DNA from: an uncultured Prevotellaceae bacterium
GTDB taxonomy: Bacteria; Bacteroidota; Bacteroidia; Bacteroidales; Bacteroidaceae
Assembly: GCA_902762565.1 (NCBI GenBank)
Contig: CACWOS010000002.1
Coordinates: 1-64,000, forward strand
Direction of reading: 5' to 3'
DNA length: 64,000 nt
The notes below the pieces were generated by a model. It saw only the letters and a program-made list of their open reading frames with translations, was not told where the DNA came from and searched no databases. The stretch's first letter is position 1, and the number at the start of each line of letters is the position of its first letter. Made by a program: the position numbers and the translations under genes. This document shows, in pieces, positions 1-7,062 of this stretch.

Positions 1-531
1 CGAAATGAGCATTTTACCATTACTTTGACCGCCGTTCGCTATGCGCGGTTGACAGTATTCATCAATTATGAATTGAGATAAGATGCAGGAAAACAATCTG
101 TAGGGAATTCCCTATCAAATAGTAGGAAAAATCTATTGGAATGATGATGCATTTTGCTTAATTTTGCAGCATAATTGATGGCGAAAGTCACAATTTTGAA
201 CAGATTTTGCTTTAAAAAGGCTGAAAAAGTTCATTTTCCTTGGTAAGTCGACATAAAATGTCTAATTTTGCCTCGGAATTTGCCTCAAAGAGGTGTGTTC
301 TATAACATCGTGGGTGATAAATAGAAGCGTTATGCTCGTCTGATCGTTGTAAAGCCTGAGAAACTTGACAATATATAGCACAGATGACTGCATGATAGCT
401 TCCACGTACAGCGTGGACTGCTATTATTGTGTCTTGTGCTATTGGGAATTCTCAGGCCCCATCAACGAAGACACGAAACAGTTCACGCTTCTTTTGTGCC
501 CCTATAGTATTTACTTAAAACAAAAGAAAAT
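1..531. other. Non-coding left edge with a large hairpin
   Basis: No credible gene is seen in this stretch. Two plus-strand words match the -7 box TAnnTTTG (TAATTTTG at 159-166 and at 263-270); the first has ATTG 20 nt upstream, close to the TTTG -33 box, so the region may be transcribed toward the gene at 532. A frame around 295-373 reads as short protein-like text interrupted by a TAG at 319-321 and could be a relic, but it is too short to identify. The strongest object is the hairpin at 354-457, listed separately. Confidence 0.5.
354..457. repeat. 104-nt imperfect hairpin / inverted repeat
   Basis: Three nested complementary pairs share one axis: GCCTGAGAA (354-362) with TTCTCAGGC (449-457), ATAGCACA (375-382) with TGTGCTAT (435-442), and ATAGC-T-TCCACG (395-406) with CGTGGA-CT-GCTAT (412-424), closing on the five-base loop TACAG. 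There is no T-tract after it, so it is not a normal intrinsic terminator. It could be a structured RNA, a leader element of the 532 operon, or a small non-autonomous repeat (MITE-like). Identity is unknown. Confidence 0.6.
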
Positions 532-1089
532 ATGGTTTTGATTATCGTTGGATTGATAGGCATAGCGTTGGTGGTATTGCTGGTGAAAGGATTTGTGCAG
601 CTATCAAAAGAAAGTGATATCAAGTCAAAAGAACTTGATGAACAATATGGTGAGCTTACCAAGGAATTTGATATTGGATGGTTTGGTATAGATGATACAA
701 TTCGAATATATGCCGACTCCAAAAAGATTTGGTTAATGGGAAAAGTTTATGACTTTAAGGATATCCGTTCTGTAAGTCTTGAAACAGAAACAAAAGCGGG
801 ACGCCGTAAAGTTATAGCAACCAGTAGTACAGACACATTAGGGACTATTGGTCGTTCTATTGCCGGAGCTGTTGTAGGTGGTAGTACAGGTGCATTAATT
901 GGAGCAGGAACAGCTAAACATAAAACTGTTATAGAACAGGAAGGCGAAAATGACACTATCGTCTATATTGTTGACATTAAAACAACAGACATGCAGAAAC
1001 CCGTCGTAACAGTACGATTAGAAGCCCAGCGTGACAAGGCTATAGAGCTATATTCAACTTTTGAATTGATTTTAGAACAAACTAAATAG
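532..1089 (+). CDS. Membrane-anchored glycine-zipper protein, unknown function
   Basis: A 185-residue protein that I do not recognise as a named family. Residues 1-20 form one hydrophobic N-terminal membrane anchor, followed by a charged stretch (24-48). The middle (about 50-90) reads like a small beta domain with a VYDFKDIRSV segment, reminiscent of bacterial PH-like or SHOCT-type proteins. Residues 104-126 are a glycine-zipper (GxxxG-rich, alanine and glycine only between), which could insert in or associate with a membrane. The start is the ATG at 532; the upstream bases are A-rich, as usual in this phylum. The next gene begins 10 nt downstream on the same strand, so the two are probably one transcript. 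Being a real gene is likely; the function is open. Confidence 0.7.
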   Translation: MVLIIVGLIGIALVVLLVKGFVQLSKESDIKSKELDEQYGELTKEFDIGWFGIDDTIRIYADSKKIWLMGKVYDFKDIRSVSLETETKAGRRKVIATSSTDTLGTIGRSIAGAVVGGSTGALIGAGTAKHKTVIEQEGENDTIVYIVDIKTTDMQKPVVTVRLEAQRDKAIELYSTFELILEQTK

Positions 1090-1099
1090 AGAAAGTACT

Positions 1100-2227
1100 A
1101 TGAGACAAAAATTATTAATGACGCAGATACTTTTGCTGCTGAGTGTATGTTGCTTACCTTTAAGCGCACAACGGACGGTTAATAGACATCGTTCTGTGGT
1201 GCAATCGAAACATCTTCAGTTTGAGGGTATGGACATCAATGGGACCAGCAAGATTTTCTTTAACAAACTAAAGAAACGAGGGTATAAAATCGGCCAAAAG
1301 GAAGATCATATGCAATACTTCACCTATGCTATCGGTTCTTTTGCTGGAGAGAATGGGTGGGAAATAAATGCAGAGGTCGGAGAGGAAAACGATTCCATAT
1401 ATTGCATTATGCTATATTTGCCTATCCTTAGATATAGTGAGCAATATGAAATATATAACAACGTAAAGAAATATATTGAGGAAAAATACAAATACACCCT
1501 GAAAGAGTGTTATATAAACGATGATGCTTATATGAAATCCGAAGATTCTGAGGTAGTTTATTCTATAGGAGATTTTGGGGTTATATCTGTAGCATGTGGA
1601 AATGATGGTTATCAGTCATACGTAGGTTTACGTTTTACTGATAAAATGAATAGTCGTTTATATGGGATTAATTTTGATAAGAAAAACTTCGAAATTAGTA
1701 ATGTTTCCAGTCAATACAAATGTTGTATTATTCAAACATCTGAATTTGAAGGAGTTTTCTCAGTTTTTTCAAATGAGAATATATATAAATTTGTAGTGCG
1801 ACAAGATGATGCTCAACAAATTTATTATTTGCTGAACTCAAAATATGATAATACAATGAAAATATATCTGCTCAATAATTATATTCTGAGACAGTTAAAC
1901 AAATGCAAGAATAATAAAAAGATGATGCCTATTATTACTGGCGATTTTAAGAGTATGTCGCAGTCATACCTTGCAAAAGTCCAGGAAAAAAAGAGAAAAG
2001 AGGCTGAGCTGAAAGCAAATCCAAAAATGTTATTGCTTGAAATTCTCCGTTGTACTATTTTCTCCCGTGAAGATCGAGATGCATTAGATAGCGTAATCCC
2101 TCCAGAAGCACAAAGACAAATGATGGGCGGTATGTTAAGAGTGGTAACAGCTGATACATCTACACAGTGGGATATGCTAAATGGAGCCCAAAAGGCTGTT
2201 ATCCACGAATCGCATAATGGTAGATAA
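1100..2227 (+). CDS. Secreted protein of unknown function
   Basis: 375 residues with a clear signal peptide (about 1-23, cleavage after LSA). After it comes a segment HLQFEGMDINGTSKIFFNKL (residues 39-58), a pattern often seen at the start of small exported proteins of Bacteroidales: a hydrophobic F-x-G, then G-T/S, then F-xx-L. The rest is mixed alpha/beta with several aromatic strands, and a lysine/glutamate-rich helix near 300-315. No catalytic motif was recognised. It follows the gene at 532 after 10 nt and is probably co-transcribed with it. Codon use is AT-rich compared with prfA and atp genes, which fits an accessory region. Product location would be periplasm or outer membrane. Confidence 0.72.
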   Translation: MRQKLLMTQILLLLSVCCLPLSAQRTVNRHRSVVQSKHLQFEGMDINGTSKIFFNKLKKRGYKIGQKEDHMQYFTYAIGSFAGENGWEINAEVGEENDSIYCIMLYLPILRYSEQYEIYNNVKKYIEEKYKYTLKECYINDDAYMKSEDSEVVYSIGDFGVISVACGNDGYQSYVGLRFTDKMNSRLYGINFDKKNFEISNVSSQYKCCIIQTSEFEGVFSVFSNENIYKFVVRQDDAQQIYYLLNSKYDNTMKIYLLNNYILRQLNKCKNNKKMMPIITGDFKSMSQSYLAKVQEKKRKEAELKANPKMLLLEILRCTIFSREDRDALDSVIPPEAQRQMMGGMLRVVTADTSTQWDMLNGAQKAVIHESHNGR

Positions 2228-2312
2228 GATCTATCACATGTAAAACAAGAAAGTAAATATGGGAAACGATTATAATTCTAACGAGTTAACTACTAATTAA
2301 ACAGGTAAAATT

Positions 2313-2846
2313 ATGAAAAAGAATGTATTCAAAATGATGATGCTGGCTTTCGTAGTCATGTCTTCGATTTCATTTGCGGCTTGTGGAGGTGACGATGATG
2401 AAAATGGAGGTAAGCCGGATAACAATCCTTCATGGACGCTCTATGAGCCGTTTACAACTCTTGACGCCTCTCCGGAAGAAGTAAAGGCTTATATGACAGA
2501 AAAACTTCCTGACTTCAAGATGACTGAGCCTTTCGGAAATAGCAACGGTTATTCACTGATATATACCAACGAAAAAGAAGACGTATCTATATATTATAGC
2601 ATTGTCCTAAATAAGCTGTCAAGCGTTATCTGTCAATATGAGAATTATTCCAAGGCCAAGTACGAGTTCTTCTGGTCTGAACTGAAGAAACGTTATGCTC
2701 TGGAAGTAATGGCAGAGCAAGGAGAGGCCAAAATGTGTAAAGGTATTATCAACGGCAAGCAGTATCTGATAAGTATCGCCACCTCGGAAGATGGAGGACA
2801 GTCGAAGTTTATTAGAATCGGATATAATACTTTACCCATGGACTAA
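2313..2846 (+). CDS. Surface-type lipoprotein, unknown function
   Basis: 177 residues. The N-terminus is a lipoprotein signal: basic start, hydrophobic core, then SFAAC with the lipidated cysteine at residue 24. The residues right after the cysteine are GGDDDEN, an acidic run of the kind known in Bacteroidota as a lipoprotein export signal for display on the cell surface. The mature domain has the segment LDASPEEVKAYMTEKLPDF, resembling small Prevotella/Bacteroides lipoproteins of unknown role. It lies 85 nt after the preceding secreted protein and is followed by a hairpin-plus-T-run terminator (2904-2968), so it ends the small operon. I assign no function. Confidence 0.72.
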   Translation: MKKNVFKMMMLAFVVMSSISFAACGGDDDENGGKPDNNPSWTLYEPFTTLDASPEEVKAYMTEKLPDFKMTEPFGNSNGYSLIYTNEKEDVSIYYSIVLNKLSSVICQYENYSKAKYEFFWSELKKRYALEVMAEQGEAKMCKGIINGKQYLISIATSEDGGQSKFIRIGYNTLPMD

Positions 2847-2903
2847 ATACAATTAGCGTTCAAGAGCATGAGCAATGCTCACCACCATAGTATATTTAGG
2901 GTT

Positions 2904-2968
2904 GCTATATGTTGGTTCGCGCGATTCGGTTCGTGTTCTGCGTCTCAACTATAGCAGCTTTATTTTTT
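2904..2968 (+). terminator. Intrinsic terminator after lipoprotein gene
   Basis: GCTATA-T-GTTG (2904-2914) pairs with CAAC-TATAGC (2946-2955; the T at 2950 begins the second half), and a T-rich run (about 2957-2968) follows. The loop is about 31 nt long. A smaller hairpin GAGCAT/ATGCTC (2864-2880) lies just upstream without a T-run. Confidence 0.6.
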
Positions 2969-3012
2969 TATTTATATAAGCAAGTTGCATTTTTTATTAA
3001 TAAATTAAGACA

Positions 3013-3375
3013 ATGGAAACATTACAGAATATAACGAAGGACACTCCCATAGCTATGATGACCCTTGGCCAGCTGGAGGAACATCTGGCGGAATACTTGA
3101 CAGCGCACATGAAGACCGCCTTGTTTCCGCAACCTCTCCTTGACCTTCTTGGTAAGTATGTCCAAATTGAGGAACAGAAATCAAAGCGCTATGAGCACGG
3201 GGTCGTTGGCATCAAGAGAATATTCAACTGTTCGTACCCTACCGCCCATAAACTTATGAACACAGTCATAAAACCTGCTGTTTTCCGACAGGGGCGTGTT
3301 ATAGTGACGGATGTTGACCTCGCTTTAAAATTGTTCCAGGAAAGTAAGCAGATAAAAAGTATTAAGGACATGTGA
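3013..3375 (+). CDS. DUF3853-like, excisionase-type DNA-binding protein
   Basis: 120 residues. It resembles the DUF3853 family, small proteins found in Bacteroides/Prevotella integrative and mobilizable elements. The C-terminal half (about 60-115) contains a helix-turn-helix-like region: VGIKRIFNCSYPTAHKLMN followed by a wing-like VFRQGRVIVT, the layout of excisionase/MerR-type DNA-binding domains. The N-terminal half is a helical segment with TLGQLEEHLAEYL. No integrase, relaxase or other mobile gene lies beside it, so it may be an orphan left from a lost element, or a domesticated regulator. The ATG at 3013 follows an AT-rich spacer. Family assignment is from memory of the pattern and is moderately sure; DNA-binding is inference. 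Confidence 0.65.
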   Translation: METLQNITKDTPIAMMTLGQLEEHLAEYLTAHMKTALFPQPLLDLLGKYVQIEEQKSKRYEHGVVGIKRIFNCSYPTAHKLMNTVIKPAVFRQGRVIVTDVDLALKLFQESKQIKSIKDM

Positions 3376-3442
3376 TATGAGGCTCATTATAGCATTGCTA
3401 CAAACAATTCTGAGAGGTACACATAAGATATCTACAGAAAAA

Positions 3443-3474
3443 TTTGGTTATGTCACAAGAAATGCCTACCTTTG
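3443..3474 (+). promoter_or_regulatory. Promoter for the prfA leader
   Basis: TTTG (3443-3446), 20-nt spacer, TACCTTTG (3467-3474): an exact match to the Bacteroidota housekeeping promoter. Transcription should start near 3480, about 155 nt before the prfA start codon. Confidence 0.8.
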
Positions 3475-3479
3475 CATTG

Positions 3480-3624
3480 TCATTACTAATTTATGACTCG
3501 ACGCGATCAAAAAACTCAGTGACAAACCAATAGAAGCACTGGTTTCCACGCATAAAGAGGGTATCTGGGCTACAAGCCCTCACCTTCCGCCAAGAAAGAG
3601 TGCTCAATTGAAGCACTCTTTTTT
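3480..3624 (+). ncRNA. Structured leader or small RNA with attenuator-like layout
   Basis: Between the promoter and prfA lies a ~145-nt segment with several hairpins: AAACCA/TGGTTT (3524-3545), GGGCT-ACA-AGCCC around 3567-3580, and a strong terminator AAAGAGTGCT/AGCACTCTTT (3595-3621) followed by TTTTTT (3619-3624), only 11 nt before the prfA ATG. The loop of the first hairpin exposes AGCACT (3535-3540), which is complementary to the 5' half of the terminator stem (AGTGCT, 3599-3604) and identical to its 3' half. Pairing of 3535-3540 with 3599-3604 would dissolve the terminator. This could be a cis-acting attenuator of prfA or an independent small RNA; I do not recognise a known riboswitch class. 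Confidence 0.6.
3595..3624 (+). terminator. Intrinsic terminator inside the prfA leader
   Basis: A perfect 10-bp stem (3595-3604 with 3612-3621), loop CAATTGA, and six T residues. It sits directly upstream of prfA, so prfA expression from the promoter at 3443-3474 needs read-through or antitermination. Confidence 0.8.
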
Positions 3625-3634
3625 ATATTTGATT

Positions 3635-4744
3635 ATGGAGAATAACAGCATATTACAGAAACTCGACGGACTGGAGGCTCGCTTTGAAGAGGTGTCGACA
3701 CTGATTACCGACCCCGAAGTGATTGCCGACCAGAACCGTTTCGTAAAACTCACTAAGGAGTATAAGGATTTGGGCGACATCATGGATGCCCGCAAGCGCT
3801 ACATCGCCTGTCTGAACAGCATCAAGGAAGCGAAGGACATTCTGGCCAACGAGAGCGACCCTGAGATGAAAGAGATGGCTCGTGAGGAACTGTCGGAAAA
3901 TGAGGCCCTGCAGCCTAAGCTGGAGGAGGAAATCAAGATTGCCCTGATTCCGAAGGACCCCGAGGACGCCAAGAACGTTCAGATGGAAATTCGTGCCGGA
4001 ACGGGTGGCGATGAGGCTGCGCTCTTTGCCGGCGACCTGTTCAAGATGTACAAGAGCTTCTGCGACGCAAAAGGTTGGCAGCTCTCCATCACCAGCGTCT
4101 CTGAAGGTGCCGTTGGTGGTTTCAAGGAGATTGACTTCGCCGTCAGTGGTGCCGACGTCTATGGCACGCTAAAGTATGAGTCGGGCGTTCATCGTGTTCA
4201 GCGCGTGCCCGCTACCGAGACGCAGGGCCGCATGCACACCTCTGCCGCTACCGTTGCCGTACTACCCGAGGCCGACAAGTTCGAGGTACACGTCAACGAG
4301 GGCGAAATCAAGTGGGACACCTTCCGTTCCAGTGGCGCTGGTGGTCAGAACGTGAACAAGGTGGAGTCGGGCGTTCGTCTGCGCTACATGTGGAAGAACC
4401 CCAACACGGGTGAGACCGAAGAAATCCTTATCGAGTGTACCGAAACGCGCGACCAGCCCAAGAACAAGGAGCGTGCCCTCTCGCGCCTGTATACCTTTAT
4501 CTACGACAAAGAGCACCAGAAGTATATGGACGATATCGCCAGCCGTCGTAAGAGCCTCGTGTCTACGGGCGACCGCTCGGCCAAGATTCGTACCTACAAC
4601 TTCCCACAGGGTCGCGTCACCGACCACCGCATCGGCTATACCACCCACGACCTGCAGGGTTTCCTCGGTGGCGACATTCAACCGATGATTGATGCCCTGA
4701 CTGTGGCCGAAAACGCAGAACGCATGAAAGAAACAGAACTGTAG
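3635..4744 (+). CDS. prfA: Peptide chain release factor 1
   Basis: RF1 recognises UAA and UAG stop codons in the ribosome and triggers hydrolysis of peptidyl-tRNA. The protein is 369 residues, normal for RF1. The stop-codon reading motif PAT is at residues 192-194 (RF2 would have SPF), and the universal GGQ loop is at 236-238 inside SGAGGQNVNK. The N-terminal helical domain begins MENNSILQKLDGLEARFEE. I chose the ATG at 3635 because the reading frame further upstream (from 3608) lies inside the terminator hairpin and adds non-conserved residues. The gene is followed after a 41-nt spacer by pyrF, a neighbour pairing seen in other Bacteroidales, so both are likely one operon controlled through the structured leader. 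Confidence 0.97.
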   Translation: MENNSILQKLDGLEARFEEVSTLITDPEVIADQNRFVKLTKEYKDLGDIMDARKRYIACLNSIKEAKDILANESDPEMKEMAREELSENEALQPKLEEEIKIALIPKDPEDAKNVQMEIRAGTGGDEAALFAGDLFKMYKSFCDAKGWQLSITSVSEGAVGGFKEIDFAVSGADVYGTLKYESGVHRVQRVPATETQGRMHTSAATVAVLPEADKFEVHVNEGEIKWDTFRSSGAGGQNVNKVESGVRLRYMWKNPNTGETEEILIECTETRDQPKNKERALSRLYTFIYDKEHQKYMDDIASRRKSLVSTGDRSAKIRTYNFPQGRVTDHRIGYTTHDLQGFLGGDIQPMIDALTVAENAERMKETEL

Positions 4745-4754
4745 CGCTTCGCTA

Positions 4755-4782
4755 GTGAAGAGTGAATAGTGAAAAGTGAAGA
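4755..4782 (+). repeat. Four phased heptamers before pyrF
   Basis: The prfA-pyrF spacer contains four consecutive 7-mers of the form GTGAAnA (4755-4761, 4762-4768, 4769-4775, 4776-4782), ending three bases before the pyrF ATG. The same kind of array appears at other gene junctions in this window. Confidence 0.85.
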
Positions 4783-4785
4783 ATT

Positions 4786-5640
4786 ATGAACAGACAAGAG
4801 TTAATTAAGCAGATTCGCGAGAAGCAGAGCTTTCTCTGCGTAGGACTGGATACCGACCTCGACAAGATTCCAGCCGCCATCAAGAAGCGTGTCAAGAAGG
4901 AGTACGAGGAAGAAGAACTGACGTTCGGAGAAATCCTTGAGTTCAACACCGCCATCATCGATGCCACAGCACCCTACTGCGTAGCCTACAAGCCCAATCT
5001 AGCTTTCTACGAGGCTTACGGTATGGAGGGCATTGCCGCCTTCGAGGGTACGGTAGAGTATCTGAAAGAGAACTACCCCCACCACTTCATCATCGCCGAT
5101 GCCAAGCGCGGCGACATCGGCAACACTTCGAAGATGTATGCCAAGACCTTCTTCGAGAGCTATGACGTCGATGCACTGACCGTAGCCCCCTACATGGGCG
5201 AAGACTCAGTGACACCCTTCCTCGGCTACAAGGACAAGTGGGTCATCCTGTTGGCACTGACCTCGAACAAGGGTTCGCACGACTTCCAGCTCACAGAAGA
5301 CAAAGACGGTATGCGCCTGTTCGAGAAGGTGTTAAAAGTTTCCCAGCAATGGGGTAACGACGAGAACATGATGTACGTCGTCGGGGCCACACAGGGTCAG
5401 ATGTTCCAAGACATTCGCAAGTATGCCCCTAACCACTTCCTCCTCGTGCCCGGCGTCGGTGCTCAGGGTGGTTCGCTGCAGGAAGTTTGCCAATACGGCA
5501 TGACCAAGGATTGCGGTCTGCTAGTCAACTCCTCGCGCGGCATTATCTATGCCTCCGCTGGCGACGACTTTGCCGAGGTGGCAGCACAGAAGGCCAAGGA
5601 ACTGCAACAGGAAATGGCTGCTGAACTGGCCAAGCTGTAA
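4786..5640 (+). CDS. pyrF: Orotidine 5'-phosphate decarboxylase
   Basis: Catalyses OMP to UMP, the last step of de novo pyrimidine synthesis, in the cytoplasm. 284 residues, the longer OMP decarboxylase type (about 270-280 aa) rather than the 230-aa type. The active-site signature [11 protein letters not shown] is at residues 104-114, with the catalytic lysine K107 and aspartate D110. The N-terminal FLCVGLDTD strand and C-terminal [10 protein letters not shown] phosphate-binding segment are present. The ATG at 4786 directly follows an array of GTGAA-type heptamers. It is the downstream partner of prfA and is closed by a bidirectional terminator (5682-5732). Confidence 0.96.
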   Translation: MNRQELIKQIREKQSFLCVGLDTDLDKIPAAIKKRVKKEYEEEELTFGEILEFNTAIIDATAPYCVAYKPNLAFYEAYGMEGIAAFEGTVEYLKENYPHHFIIADAKRGDIGNTSKMYAKTFFESYDVDALTVAPYMGEDSVTPFLGYKDKWVILLALTSNKGSHDFQLTEDKDGMRLFEKVLKVSQQWGNDENMMYVVGATQGQMFQDIRKYAPNHFLLVPGVGAQGGSLQEVCQYGMTKDCGLLVNSSRGIIYASAGDDFAEVAAQKAKELQQEMAAELAKL

Positions 5641-5681
5641 CCTGTCACAATTTCCCCCTCGTTAATCAGAACAACTTGCAC

Positions 5682-5732
5682 AAAAAAATCCCGCTCATTT
5701 CAGCATGTCTGCAACGAGCGGGAAAGTTTTTT
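5682..5732. terminator. Bidirectional terminator between pyrF and the 5740 gene
   Basis: CCCGCTC (5690-5696) pairs with GAGCGGG (5716-5722); seven A residues (5682-5688) precede and six T residues (5727-5732) follow, so it can end transcription from both strands. A minor CAG/CTG pair lies in the loop. Confidence 0.8.
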
Positions 5733-5739
5733 CATGGGG

Positions 5740-7062
5740 TTATTTGCCCTGCGGTTTCAGTCTAACCTCTGCCAGACGGATGACTCTCTGGTATTTTGAG
5801 TTTTGATTAACCAGAATGTTCGTTTGGATTTTCAGACTGACTAAGTTGGTGACGGGGTCAGCCAATGCGAGGCGGCTGAGCTCGGTGGCAGCAATCTCAT
5901 AATTACTTTCTCCCAACGTTCCCGTAGTCCCGTCATTGTAGTTTCCTTTAATCTGCAGTTTCGTGGGCTTCGTGTTTTCTTCGCTCGTATCGGGTGCAAA
6001 GACAATTTCCAGCATATAGGGCATGCCGGGCACCACCTCGCTGGCATCTAACGTGAACGTCGGATTAACGGTTGCTGTTGAGGAAGTAAATTTGATATAG
6101 CTATTGCCGGGCACCTGCCACTTCTCGTCGACATTGTTAATAACTTCCCACGTACAACGGGCATAATCAAGTATCTGCGTTGTATCGTTGATGACCACCT
6201 CGCGCGAAGTAATCCATCGGTAGAACGCATCGGGGACGACACTGACCAGATGCAGTACGCCATCGTCGAACGTCAAATCCTGACTGATGGTGACCTCCGA
6301 CTGGTGGTCGGCTATCCACAACGTCCATAACTTGCCCAGCGAGGTGAGCTTGTCGGTGGCAACGCCGGGGAAGTACTGCTTGTAGAACGCTGACCACGCG
6401 GCGGTGTCTGGATAGACTACATCCTTGCCGCACTGTTCTAGTGGCAACAGGCCGCTTTCCGTCATCAGCAAGGGAATGCGGAAAGAGTACGCCTGTTTAT
6501 CGTAGACAATGGCCTCCTTGCTTTGACCTCCCTGAAGGTATGGTACGCGCATGACGGGACGCCAATAGTAGGTCTGGCCTTTCTTCAACGGATAATCGAC
6601 GACAGGCAGTGGCCTATACATTTTAAACCAACTGGACTTATTCAGCATTTCAGCTGCACCAAGCTGGAAATAGAGTCTGTCGTCGATTTCCAAATCCGTA
6701 GCAGGCACCTCAAAATCGCACGACTCCAAGGTCAGATTGTCCGTCGTGCCCACACAAATGGTCAGCGTTGAATTGTCCGTAGGAGAAGTATAACCTTTAT
6801 CAAAGGAGAGCAGCGCACAATAATCGCCGTCGACATTTTCCATCTGAATATAGTTGTTGTACACAGACGATATGGTCATTTCCCCGGTGTTTCGCCACAG
6901 GCGTATGTTGGTCACATTGTGACGTCCGTTCTCGAACGACATAGACGAGCCATCCTTCATGTGGATGGTGGTCATGTCCTGTGCTGTGGCCTGCATGAAG
7001 CTGAAGCAGGCCAGCAACAATATGAATATATTATGTTTCATTGTTTTCATCATTTTCTTCAT
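5740..7062 (-). CDS. Secreted protein, unknown function, third gene of exported-protein operon
   Basis: 440 residues with a signal peptide (about 1-27, ending ATAQ). Right after it comes a short beta module MTTIHMKDGSSMSF ... ITNIRLW, a pattern (D-G-x-x-x-x-F ... I-x-x-I) common at the start of exported Bacteroidales proteins and shared in form with the other two genes of this operon. The remainder is beta-rich (many Y, T, V strands) and may bind carbohydrate or protein, but no enzymatic motif is visible. The start overlaps the stop of the upstream gene by 4 nt (ATGA), so translation is coupled. Function unknown. Confidence 0.75.
   Translation of the reverse strand: MKKMMKTMKHNIFILLLACFSFMQATAQDMTTIHMKDGSSMSFENGRHNVTNIRLWRNTGEMTISSVYNNYIQMENVDGDYCALLSFDKGYTSPTDNSTLTICVGTTDNLTLESCDFEVPATDLEIDDRLYFQLGAAEMLNKSSWFKMYRPLPVVDYPLKKGQTYYWRPVMRVPYLQGGQSKEAIVYDKQAYSFRIPLLMTESGLLPLEQCGKDVVYPDTAAWSAFYKQYFPGVATDKLTSLGKLWTLWIADHQSEVTISQDLTFDDGVLHLVSVVPDAFYRWITSREVVINDTTQILDYARCTWEVINNVDEKWQVPGNSYIKFTSSTATVNPTFTLDASEVVPGMPYMLEIVFAPDTSEENTKPTKLQIKGNYNDGTTGTLGESNYEIAATELSRLALADPVTNLVSLKIQTNILVNQNSKYQRVIRLAEVRLKPQGK

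Noticed and set aside
295-373. Short protein-like frame (FYNIVGDK, stop, KRYARLIVVKPEKLDNI) before the hairpin
   Set aside because: Only about 25 codons with an internal TAG; could be a gene relic, but too short to name or to score as a pseudogene.
3608-3634. Upstream start for prfA giving nine more residues
   Set aside because: This start lies in the terminator hairpin, and the conserved RF1 N-terminus begins at 3635.
4262-4681. Long frame on the minus strand inside prfA
   Set aside because: It is a shadow of the GC-rich codons of prfA, which has all RF1 motifs on the plus strand.
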